From: JAPOQD01 sp964620555 | GTDB lineage: Bacteria > Pseudomonadota > Gammaproteobacteria > Pseudomonadales > Halieaceae | Reading direction: 5' to 3' | Assembly (NCBI GenBank): GCA_964620555.1 | Contig: CAZUGZ010000051.1 | Location: forward strand, 1 to 12,010 | DNA length: 12,010 nucleotides | Shown here: in pieces, positions 5,601-12,010 of the stretch | Position numbering within the stretch: the first letter of the stretch is position 1 | How the letters are laid out: each line of letters begins with the position of its first letter | Program-made: the position numbers and the translations under genes | Notes under the pieces: model-generated | Seen by the model: the letters and a program-made list of their open reading frames with translations, nothing else | Databases searched by the model: none | Told to the model about the DNA's origin: nothing

Positions 5601-7274
5601 ATGGGAAGCTTCGATCATCGCAAGTACTCTCCCTTTCCCACCCTGAAGATGCCGGCCCGCCGCTGGCCGGATGCGGTAATCGAGCGGGCGCCGATCTGGT
5701 GCAGCGTGGATCTGCGCGACGGCAACCAGGCGCTGATCGAACCGATGACCGCCGCGCAGAAATTGCGCCTCTACCAGCGCCTGGTGGCAATCGGTTTCAA
5801 GGAGATTGAAGTGGGGTTCCCGGCTGCCTCCAGTCACGACTACCAGTTCGTGCGGGACCTGCTCGACCAGGGCCTGGTACCCGAGGACGTCACGCTTCAG
5901 GTGCTGACCCAGGCGCGCCCGGAGCTGATCGAAAAAACCTTCGAATCCCTGCGTGGTGCCCGCCGAGCCATCCTGCACCTGTACAACTCCACCTCCACCG
6001 TACAACGCGAGCAGGTATTTCAACTGGACCGGGATGGCATCACCAGGATTGCCGTGGAAGGGGCTGAAATGGTGCGCGACTTCGCCCGCAAATATCCCGG
6101 GACCGAGTGGGTATTCGAGTATTCACCGGAAAGTTTCACCGGCACCGAAATGGACTATGCGCTGGATGTGTGCAATGCCGTCATCCAGGTCTGGCAGCCC
6201 ACTGTGCAAAACCCCTGCATTATCAACCTTCCCGCCACCGTGGAAATGAGCACGCCGAACGTCTATGCCGATCAGATTGAATACTTCTGCGACCGGGTTC
6301 AGTGCCGCGACAGTATTCTGGTGTCCACCCACACCCACAATGATCGCGGCTGTGGGGTGGCCGCCAGTGAACTCGGGGTAATGGCGGGTGCCGACCGGGT
6401 GGAGGGCACCCTGTTGGGCAATGGTGAGCGCACCGGCAACGTGGATATCCTGACCCTGGCCATGAACCTGTACAGCCAGGGCATAGATCCGGAGCTGAAC
6501 TTCCAGGACATGGACCAGATCATACAGACCTGCAAGGACTGTACCCAGTTGCCGGTACATCCCCGCCATCCCTACGCCGGAGAGCTGGTTTTCACTGCGT
6601 TTTCCGGCAGTCACCAGGATGCCATCAAGAAATGCCTGGAGCATCGCGATGCGGGCCAGCCCTGGGATGTGGCTTACCTGCCCATCGACCCGGCGGATAT
6701 CGGTCGCACCTACCAGGAAGTGGTGCGCATCAACAGCCAGTCCGGCAAGGGCGGTATCGCCTATGTGCTGGCTCGGGACTACCAGCTGCAGATCCCTCGC
6801 TGGCTGCAAATCGATTTCAGCGCGACCGTGCAACGCCGAGCCGAGAAAACCGAGACCGAAGTCGCTCCCGAGGCGATCTGGGAGTTGTTCCAGGAGACCT
6901 ACTTTTCCACCGCCGGCCCCTGGTCGCTGGGAGACTACCAGGTCAGCCGGGAGAACAAGATTGACAAACTGAAGGCGGAACTGATCAAGGGCCGCGTTGC
7001 TCACACCCTGATCGGCACCGGTTCCGGGGTGGTGGAGGCCTTCATCCAGGCCATGGAATTGTTTATCGGCAAGAAAATCATCCTGGTCGAGTACAGCGAG
7101 CACGCCCTCAGCCAGAGTGCCGACGCCGAGGCCATTTGCTATATCCAGCTCAATATCGAAGGCAATCGAGTGTGCGGAGTAGGCCGCAGTGCCGACATTA
7201 TCCAGGCCTCGCTGGATGCCATCCTGGGCGCCATCAACGTGGCGGTTCGGGCCGATGTGGAGCGCGCCGCCTGA
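5601..7274 (+). CDS. leuA: 2-isopropylmalate synthase
   Basis: This enzyme condenses acetyl-CoA with 2-oxoisovalerate to 2-isopropylmalate, the committed step of leucine biosynthesis. The protein is 557 residues, matching the long Pseudomonas-type LeuA (about 556). Its N-terminus follows that class (KYSPFPTLKMPARRWPD, 8-24). The catalytic TIM barrel shows SVDLRDGNQ (35-43), metal-binding HTHNDRG (244-250) and GNGERTGNVD (273-282). The C-terminal part is the LeuA allosteric domain that senses leucine, ending with GRSADIIQASLDAILGAIN; it looks intact, so feedback inhibition is expected. I chose the ATG at 5601. An in-frame TTG at 5538 would add 21 residues and starts inside the promoter elements. 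The ribosome site is weak. No other leu gene is in the window, so leuA stands alone. It converges on an alpha/beta hydrolase gene, with a palindromic repeat between them. Homocitrate or citramalate synthases are related, but the N-terminus fits LeuA best. Confidence 0.95.
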   Translation: MGSFDHRKYSPFPTLKMPARRWPDAVIERAPIWCSVDLRDGNQALIEPMTAAQKLRLYQRLVAIGFKEIEVGFPAASSHDYQFVRDLLDQGLVPEDVTLQVLTQARPELIEKTFESLRGARRAILHLYNSTSTVQREQVFQLDRDGITRIAVEGAEMVRDFARKYPGTEWVFEYSPESFTGTEMDYALDVCNAVIQVWQPTVQNPCIINLPATVEMSTPNVYADQIEYFCDRVQCRDSILVSTHTHNDRGCGVAASELGVMAGADRVEGTLLGNGERTGNVDILTLAMNLYSQGIDPELNFQDMDQIIQTCKDCTQLPVHPRHPYAGELVFTAFSGSHQDAIKKCLEHRDAGQPWDVAYLPIDPADIGRTYQEVVRINSQSGKGGIAYVLARDYQLQIPRWLQIDFSATVQRRAEKTETEVAPEAIWELFQETYFSTAGPWSLGDYQVSRENKIDKLKAELIKGRVAHTLIGTGSGVVEAFIQAMELFIGKKIILVEYSEHALSQSADAEAICYIQLNIEGNRVCGVGRSADIIQASLDAILGAINVAVRADVERAA

Positions 7275-7286
7275 GGCACGGCAAAC

Positions 7287-7351
7287 ACAAAAGACGCTGG
7301 ATGCCGGGTCAAGCCCGGCATGACGGTGGGGGGGATATCGGGTCAAGCCCG
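7287..7351. repeat. Palindromic intergenic repeat, copy 2 plus a partial copy
   Basis: The full unit (7287-7327) has a perfect 8-base stem, ATGCCGGG (7301-7308) and CCCGGCAT (7314-7321), around the loop TCAAG. It is followed by a shortened unit, CGGG-TCAAG-CCCG (7339-7351). The full unit matches copy 1 at 39 of 41 positions. It begins 12 bases after the leuA stop and overlaps the 3' end of the hydrolase frame. Lying between converging genes it may act as a two-way transcription barrier or RNA stabiliser, although there is no T-run for a classic terminator. Confidence 0.88.
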
Positions 7352-8235
7352 CCCCCGGCAGGGTGACCGGCGCACCGCACAAAGGGTTTCAGCGACGGCA
7401 GCGACCAGGGACGCCAGTGACCCGCGGGCTGCGCCAGGCGCTCGGCCACCACCGCTCGCACCAGCGGATTGAAGGGAAATCCCACATGGCTGGCCATGAC
7501 CTCGATGTTCTCGGTCAATTCGTGTTCAGGCAGTCGGGCAATGCCGGCTCCAACCACGCCATCGCTGCGGCTGAAGAGCGCGGTGACGGGCACCTGCAAT
7601 TCGCCGGCAAAGGTGCGAGCAGTCCACTCCCGCAGGTCCGCCTCGCTGGTTTGCACCCGGTAGATGCGCCTCATCCATGGATAGATGGAAGAGCCGCGGG
7701 GGTCGCCGTAGGGGGTACCCAGGGTGATGACCTGGCGCAGTAACTCCGGGTGGCGATGAGCCAGCCCGACGGCGTACAAGCCACCCAGGCTCCAGCCCAC
7801 CAGGCTGACCCTGGCACCGCTGCGCTCCACTTCGGCAGCCAGAACTGTGGCCACCGCAGCCTCCAATTGCTCCCGGAGTTCGAGCGCCTGCTGCGCACTG
7901 CGCAGCGACCGTACCGCAAAATTACGGCCCAGCCCCCAGGGCAGCGCCCGATAGCCCAGCTGCCTCAGGTACCTGCGCAACGGCGCCATGACGCCATCGG
8001 CACCCAGGAACCCCGGCAAGGTCATTACCGAGTGGCCATCACCTCGGGGTAAGCGGGCCAACAGCGGCCCCAGGGGCAGCAGACTGCCCGCCTCCCAAAA
8101 CGGGCGGGCCAGTTCCAGTACACGAAAACCGATGGCGGGTTTTTGGGGGAGATTGGCCGCGCGCACCGGCACGTGCTCACCCGGAAGTGTTTGGCGAAGT
8201 GTCTGATCGGCCGATGAAGTCGCCATGGCACCCAT
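7309..8235 (-). CDS. Alpha/beta hydrolase (esterase/lipase-like)
   Basis: A 308-residue protein with the nucleophile elbow GWSLGG (147-152, Ser149). D225 in SRSDGVV and H250 in ASHVGFPFNP stand at the right places for the acid and histidine, so the Ser-Asp-His triad is complete. TLGTPYGD (171-178) follows the elbow, as in lipases and related esterases. The start has no lipoprotein or secretion signal, suggesting a cytosolic enzyme. The substrate is unknown; it does not look like BioH. The ATG at 8235 is chosen; another at 8226 is equally possible. The last 15 or so residues (GGGLDPISPPPSCRA) are encoded by the palindromic repeat, and the TGA stop lies in the loop of its hairpin, so the natural end has probably been replaced. 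The gene is divergent from cmoA (73 bp between starts) and convergent with leuA. Confidence 0.85.
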   Translation of the reverse strand: MGAMATSSADQTLRQTLPGEHVPVRAANLPQKPAIGFRVLELARPFWEAGSLLPLGPLLARLPRGDGHSVMTLPGFLGADGVMAPLRRYLRQLGYRALPWGLGRNFAVRSLRSAQQALELREQLEAAVATVLAAEVERSGARVSLVGWSLGGLYAVGLAHRHPELLRQVITLGTPYGDPRGSSIYPWMRRIYRVQTSEADLREWTARTFAGELQVPVTALFSRSDGVVGAGIARLPEHELTENIEVMASHVGFPFNPLVRAVVAERLAQPAGHWRPWSLPSLKPFVRCAGHPAGGGLDPISPPPSCRA

Positions 8236-8308
8236 TATTCCACAGCGGCCCGGTCATTGCGCACATATCAAATGTAGCGGCGCTATGGTACCGTTCCCGG
8301 TCGACAGC

Positions 8309-9040
8309 ATGAACGACTCCCGCGACACCCTCTATTCCAAAACCCGCCCGGCACCCGCCAGCTTCACCTTCGACGAGGCGGTGGCCAGCGTATTTCCCGA
8401 CATGATCCGGCGCTCGGTGCCGGGGTATTCCACCATCATCGCCATGACCGGGGTACTGGCCGGCCGCCACGCCACCGCGGGCAGCAATCTCTATGACCTC
8501 GGTTGTTCCCTGGGCGCCTCGACCCTGGCCATGCGTTCGCAACTCAGGCAAACCGGTTGCACCATCCACGGGGTGGACAACTCTCCCGCCATGCTGAAAC
8601 GTTGTGCCGAAGCCATTGCCGCCGACGATCACAGTACCGCGGTGCGACTCCACGCCGGGGATGTGACGGAACACCCGATCAGCGACGCCTCGGTGGTGGT
8701 GCTGAACTTTACCCTGCAGTTCATCGAGCCGGACCGCCGAGACCCATTGCTAGGTGCGATTCAGCGTGGGCTGAACCCCGGCGGCATCCTGATGTTGTCG
8801 GAGAAAATCACCTTTGCGGACGCACGGCAGGACCAGCGCAACCGGGAACTGCACGAGGATTTCAAGCGCAGCCAGGGCTATAGCGAACTGGAAATTGCCG
8901 GCAAACGCACCGCCCTGGAACGGCGCCTGATAGCGGAAACCCTGCCCCAACATGAGGAGCGTCTCGGCAGGGCCGGTTTTTCCCGTTGTGACATCTGGTT
9001 CCGCTGTTGCAACTTTGCCTCAATCATCGCCGTCAAATGA
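8309..9040 (+). CDS. cmoA: Carboxy-S-adenosyl-L-methionine synthase
   Basis: CmoA converts SAM and prephenate to carboxy-SAM, the cofactor used by CmoB in making 5-oxyacetyluridine (cmo5U) at wobble position 34 of tRNA. The 243-residue protein matches E. coli CmoA (247) throughout: FTFDEAVASVFPDMI (19-33), RSVPGYS (35-41), the SAM motif LYDLGCSLGASTLAM (61-75), GVDNSPAM (88-95), VVLNFTLQF (130-138), DFKRSQGYSELEI (184-196) and an aromatic/Cys end WFRCCNF (230-236). The ATG at 8309 fits the family N-terminus (DTLYS). In-frame ATGs at 8225 and 8285 would add unrelated residues and run back towards the hydrolase start. The stop overlaps the cmoB start by 4 bases, so the two are translationally coupled. 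The gene is first in a cmoA-cmoB-mnmC operon. Confidence 0.97.
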   Translation: MNDSRDTLYSKTRPAPASFTFDEAVASVFPDMIRRSVPGYSTIIAMTGVLAGRHATAGSNLYDLGCSLGASTLAMRSQLRQTGCTIHGVDNSPAMLKRCAEAIAADDHSTAVRLHAGDVTEHPISDASVVVLNFTLQFIEPDRRDPLLGAIQRGLNPGGILMLSEKITFADARQDQRNRELHEDFKRSQGYSELEIAGKRTALERRLIAETLPQHEERLGRAGFSRCDIWFRCCNFASIIAVK

Positions 9041-10017
9041 TGGACTGCCAACCCCTGCTCCAACGTTGGCAGGACACGGAGCTGCAACCCTGGTCGCAGT
9101 GTCTGGCGCAGCAGATCGCCGAGAATTTCCAGGCCCGCCGCCACGGCGACCTGCCCCGCTGGCTGAAGGCAGTGGAGCACCTGCCGCAGTTGCGGAGCTC
9201 GGCGCTGGAACTGAATGCAGCGAGCGTGCGGGTGGGTCTGGCCGAGCAGGCCAGCGGGGCGCAGCGACGGCAACTGGAGACCGGACTGCGACAGTTGTGC
9301 CCCTGGCGCAAGGGGCCATTCGAATTGTTCGGCCTGCCGGTGGACAGCGAGTGGCGCTCGGACCTGAAATGGGAGCGACTGCAGGCGGCGCTGGCGCCAC
9401 TGACCGGGCGGCGCGTACTGGACGTGGGTTGCGGCAACGGTTATCACTGCTGGCGCATGCGCGGCGCCGGGGCCGACGAGGTCATCGGTATCGATCCGTC
9501 TCCGTTGTCGGTAGTGCAATTCAGGGCCGTGCAAAAATACATCGGCGATCCGGCAGTGTGGGTACTGCCTTTGCGCCTCGAACAGGTGCCGAGCCGGCTG
9601 GAGGCCTTCGACAGCGTTTTCTCCATGGGCGTCCTCTACCATCGCCGCTCGCCCCTGGATCACCTGCTGGCTCTGCAGGGCTGCCTGCGGCCGGGGGGGG
9701 AACTCATCCTCGAAACCCTGGTCGTCGAAGGCGACGAGCGCTGCTGCCTGGTACCACGGGAACGCTATGCGCGCATGGCCAACGTATGGTTCATTCCCAG
9801 TTGCGGAATGGTGGCCCTGTGGCTGGACCGACTGGGTTACCGACAAATCCGGCAAATCGACGTCAGCACCACCACCACTGCGGAACAGCGCAGTACGGAC
9901 TGGATGCAGTCCCAGTCCCTGGCGGATTTTCTGGACCCCGAAAACCCGGGCCGCACACTGGAGGGCTATCCCGCACCGCAACGGGCGATTTTCATGGCGC
10001 GCAAGCGGGCCGGGTGA
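9037..10017 (+). CDS. cmoB: tRNA U34 carboxymethyltransferase
   Basis: CmoB transfers the carboxymethyl group of carboxy-SAM to 5-hydroxyuridine at tRNA position 34, giving cmo5U, which widens decoding of codons ending in A, G or U. The 326-residue protein (E. coli: 323) has an N-terminal helical domain and then a Rossmann methyltransferase fold: PWRKGPFELFG (89-99, including the lysine that family structures place at carboxy-SAM), RVLDVGCGNGYH (126-137), GIDPSPLSVVQF (151-162), FSMGVLYHRRSPLDHL, and near the end STDWMQSQSLADFLDP and EGYPAPQRA, all family hallmarks. The start at 9037 shares ATGA with the cmoA stop; the next codon is also ATG. An upstream in-frame TTG at 9007 lies inside cmoA and is unlikely. 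No strong ribosome site is seen, consistent with coupling to cmoA. Confidence 0.97.
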   Translation: MMDCQPLLQRWQDTELQPWSQCLAQQIAENFQARRHGDLPRWLKAVEHLPQLRSSALELNAASVRVGLAEQASGAQRRQLETGLRQLCPWRKGPFELFGLPVDSEWRSDLKWERLQAALAPLTGRRVLDVGCGNGYHCWRMRGAGADEVIGIDPSPLSVVQFRAVQKYIGDPAVWVLPLRLEQVPSRLEAFDSVFSMGVLYHRRSPLDHLLALQGCLRPGGELILETLVVEGDERCCLVPRERYARMANVWFIPSCGMVALWLDRLGYRQIRQIDVSTTTTAEQRSTDWMQSQSLADFLDPENPGRTLEGYPAPQRAIFMARKRAG

Positions 10018-10021
10018 GCGC

Positions 10022-12010
10022 GTGAAAACGCCCAACTGGCAGGCATTACCTGCACCCAGCCTGCTGTGGTCCGGTGATACGCCCCGATCCGCCGCCTTCC
10101 AGGACATTTATTTCTCCAGTGAATCCGGCCTGGAGGAGGCACGCCACGTCTTTTTGCGCGGCAATCAACTGCCCGAAGCGTGGCGGGGGCGATCGCAATT
10201 CACCGTCGCCGAAATCGGCTTTGGCACCGGTCTGAACTTTCTGGCCACCTGGCAGGCCTGGACCGAAGATCGGCGGCGCTGCACCCGTTTGCACTACCTG
10301 GCAATCGAGAAATTCCCCCTGCGCGGCGCTGACTGCGCCCGTGCCTGGCGTCGCTGGCCCTGCCTGTCCAGCCTGGGAGCACAACTGCTGGCCCACTATC
10401 CGCAATCGCTGCCTGGCCGCCACCGGCTCCTGCTGGCGGACGGGCTCCTCACTTTGGACCTGCTCTATGCCGACGCGGCCACCGCCCTGGAAACGCTGGC
10501 GGAAGAACCGAACCAGGGGGTGGATTGCTGGTTTGCCGATGGCTTTGCTCCGGCCAGAAATCCGCAGTTATGGAGTTCGGAAATCTTTGCCTCCATGGCC
10601 GCACTCAGCCGTCCACGGGCCAGCTTTGCCACCTTCACCGCAGCGGGCCAAGTGCGCCGGGGTTTGCGGGATGCAGGCTTCGAAGTCAGCAGGGTTGCAG
10701 GCTTCGGGAGCAAGCGGGAGATGCTGCAGGGACGCTACGGCGCGACAGTCGCCCCCCGCTGCAAGGCCGGGCGGCACTGGCACCTGGGGCCGCAGACGCC
10801 GCCCGGACAGCTGCGGGCAGCGGTACTCGGCGCCGGACTGGCCGGGGCCGCCACCGCCGAGGCTCTGGCCCGCAGGGGCTGGCAGGTGACGGTACTGGAA
10901 CAGAACCAGGTGGCGGCCGCCACCTCCGGTAACCTGCAGGGAATACTCTATACCCGTGTATCCCATCGGGATTCTCATCTCAACCAGTTTTCGATTCACA
11001 GTTACTGCTTTGCCCTGCGTCACTATCGACGCCTGCTCGCCGCCGGGTGCTGGCAGACGGGCCGGGACGGCGCATTTTGCGGGGCCCTGCAATTGCGGGA
11101 GCCCGGCTGGAAAGCCGGCGTTTTGCAACGCTGCATCGCCGATGTGCCTGAGTTGGTGCGCCCGGTAAGTGCCGGGCAGGCCAGTGCCATCAGCGGCCTG
11201 AAGCACTGTCCCGGGGGACTGTTTTACCCCGGCGGCGGCTGGCTGCACCCGCCGGCAATCTGCGCGGGCCTGCTGCGGCACCCGGGCATCACGGTACGGG
11301 AGAACTGCGGCCCACTGCGGGTCGCCAGGCTCGCCTCCGGCTGGGGTCTGTTGGATGAATGCGGCGAGGTGCTGCATCAATCCCCTACCCTGGTCATCGC
11401 CACCGGCCATCGGGCAACCGCTCACACGGAGACTCGCTGGTTGCCACTGGGCAAGATCCGTGGCCAGGTCACTCACCTGCCCAGCAGTGGTGAACTCAGG
11501 CAACTGGCAACGGTCATCTGCCACACTGGTTACCTGGCACCGGCTCGCGACGGCATTCATTGTATCGGGGCCACCTTCGACCTCGGCGACGCCGACCCTG
11601 GCGTGCGGGTCGATTCCCATCGCGCCAACCTGGGCGCCCTGCGAGCGGCGTTGTCCCTCGATTCCCCGGACTATCCGGACACCACCGAATCCGATGCGCT
11701 GGCGGGCCGGGTCGGTTTTCGCTGCACCAGCCCCGATTACCTGCCGGTGGTGGGGCCGGTGCCGGACCGCACCGGGATCGAGCGGGATTTCGCCTTTCTA
11801 CGCAACAATGCCAGGCAGGTCTCCCGCCACCGCGGCAGCGTGTTGCCGGGGCTGTATCTGAATGCCGCCCACGGGGCCCGCGGCCTGACCTCGACCCCGC
11901 TGGCCGCCGAGTTGCTGGCCTCACAGATCAGCGGCGAGCCCGCACCCCTGGACAGCGATTTGCAGCGCGCCCTGTCCCCCGCGCGCTTTCTCATCCGCGA
12001 ACTGATTCGC
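10022..12010 (+). CDS. mnmC: Bifunctional tRNA mnm5(s2)U biosynthesis protein MnmC (last residues outside window)
   Basis: MnmC carries the final two steps of 5-methylaminomethyl-(2-thio)uridine-34: its FAD domain turns cmnm5U into nm5U, and its methyltransferase domain methylates that to mnm5U with SAM. The N-terminal methyltransferase domain shows DIYFSSESGLEEA (28-40), the SAM motif AEIGFGTGLNF (63-73) and ADGFAPARNPQLW (172-184) with the catalytic Asp173. The C-terminal oxidase domain begins at the FAD motif GAGLAG (270-275) and ends with GARGLTSTPLAAELLA. The window cuts the frame after 663 codons with no stop; family members have about 660-690 residues, so only a few are missing. The start is GTG at 10022, 4 bases after the cmoB stop, with GGTGAG just upstream. 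Both domains are intact, so it is the fused type. Confidence 0.96.
   Translation, partial: MKTPNWQALPAPSLLWSGDTPRSAAFQDIYFSSESGLEEARHVFLRGNQLPEAWRGRSQFTVAEIGFGTGLNFLATWQAWTEDRRRCTRLHYLAIEKFPLRGADCARAWRRWPCLSSLGAQLLAHYPQSLPGRHRLLLADGLLTLDLLYADAATALETLAEEPNQGVDCWFADGFAPARNPQLWSSEIFASMAALSRPRASFATFTAAGQVRRGLRDAGFEVSRVAGFGSKREMLQGRYGATVAPRCKAGRHWHLGPQTPPGQLRAAVLGAGLAGAATAEALARRGWQVTVLEQNQVAAATSGNLQGILYTRVSHRDSHLNQFSIHSYCFALRHYRRLLAAGCWQTGRDGAFCGALQLREPGWKAGVLQRCIADVPELVRPVSAGQASAISGLKHCPGGLFYPGGGWLHPPAICAGLLRHPGITVRENCGPLRVARLASGWGLLDECGEVLHQSPTLVIATGHRATAHTETRWLPLGKIRGQVTHLPSSGELRQLATVICHTGYLAPARDGIHCIGATFDLGDADPGVRVDSHRANLGALRAALSLDSPDYPDTTESDALAGRVGFRCTSPDYLPVVGPVPDRTGIERDFAFLRNNARQVSRHRGSVLPGLYLNAAHGARGLTSTPLAAELLASQISGEPAPLDSDLQRALSPARFLIRELIR

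Noticed and set aside
8225..8308. Longer cmoA reading frame from ATG 8225
   Set aside because: It overlaps the start of the divergent hydrolase and adds 28 residues with no counterpart in CmoA; ATG 8309 fits the family N-terminus.
8878..10107. Long open minus-strand frame opposite cmoB
   Set aside because: It is antisense to cmoB, which has clear family motifs, and its residue mix (many H, Q, R, P) is typical of a shadow frame in GC-rich DNA. The same applies to the minus frames at 6123-7382 and 10568-11620 and the plus frame at 8952-10025.

Overview
The window reads as chromosomal DNA from a Gram-negative, most likely marine, gammaproteobacterium. Three things point that way: a large TonB-dependent outer-membrane receptor, a Pseudomonas-type long LeuA, and a cmoA-cmoB-mnmC tRNA wobble-modification cluster, whose families are typical of Gammaproteobacteria. 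I cannot fix the genus. A cellvibrionalean/halieacean-like bacterium would fit, but that is a guess from protein style only.

Layout. Positions 1-1572 (minus) hold the N-terminal two thirds of a TonB-dependent receptor whose 3' end lies off the left edge. A 342-bp gap carries a long-armed inverted repeat in the likely promoter of the receptor. Two minus-strand redox genes follow: a protoporphyrinogen-oxidase/amine-oxidase-like flavoprotein (1915-3264) and a small Rieske [2Fe-2S] ferredoxin (3402-3761). Facing away from them on the plus strand is an NADH-dependent flavoprotein ferredoxin reductase (4007-5236). Ferredoxin and reductase together make a complete short electron chain, but no terminal oxygenase is in view. 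An AT-rich regulatory stretch with several repeats and a perfect 14-bp palindrome precedes leuA (5601-7274).

leuA converges on an alpha/beta hydrolase (7309-8235, minus). Between and inside their 3' ends sits a palindromic intergenic repeat; a second copy (39 of 41 bases identical) lies upstream of the reductase. From 8309 to the right edge runs a tight plus-strand operon, cmoA-cmoB-mnmC. CmoA makes carboxy-SAM, CmoB uses it to carboxymethylate 5-hydroxyuridine-34, and MnmC completes mnm5(s2)U34 in other tRNAs. The operon thus joins two wobble-uridine pathways.

Most of the window is ordinary core metabolism and translation. I see no CRISPR array, tRNA, rRNA, transposase or phage gene, and no convincing undescribed multi-gene system. 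The points that most deserve a second look are the operator-like structures before leuA and the receptor, the repeat that supplies the stop codon of the hydrolase, the redox trio lacking an oxygenase, and a coding-like orphan reading frame at 1794-1940.
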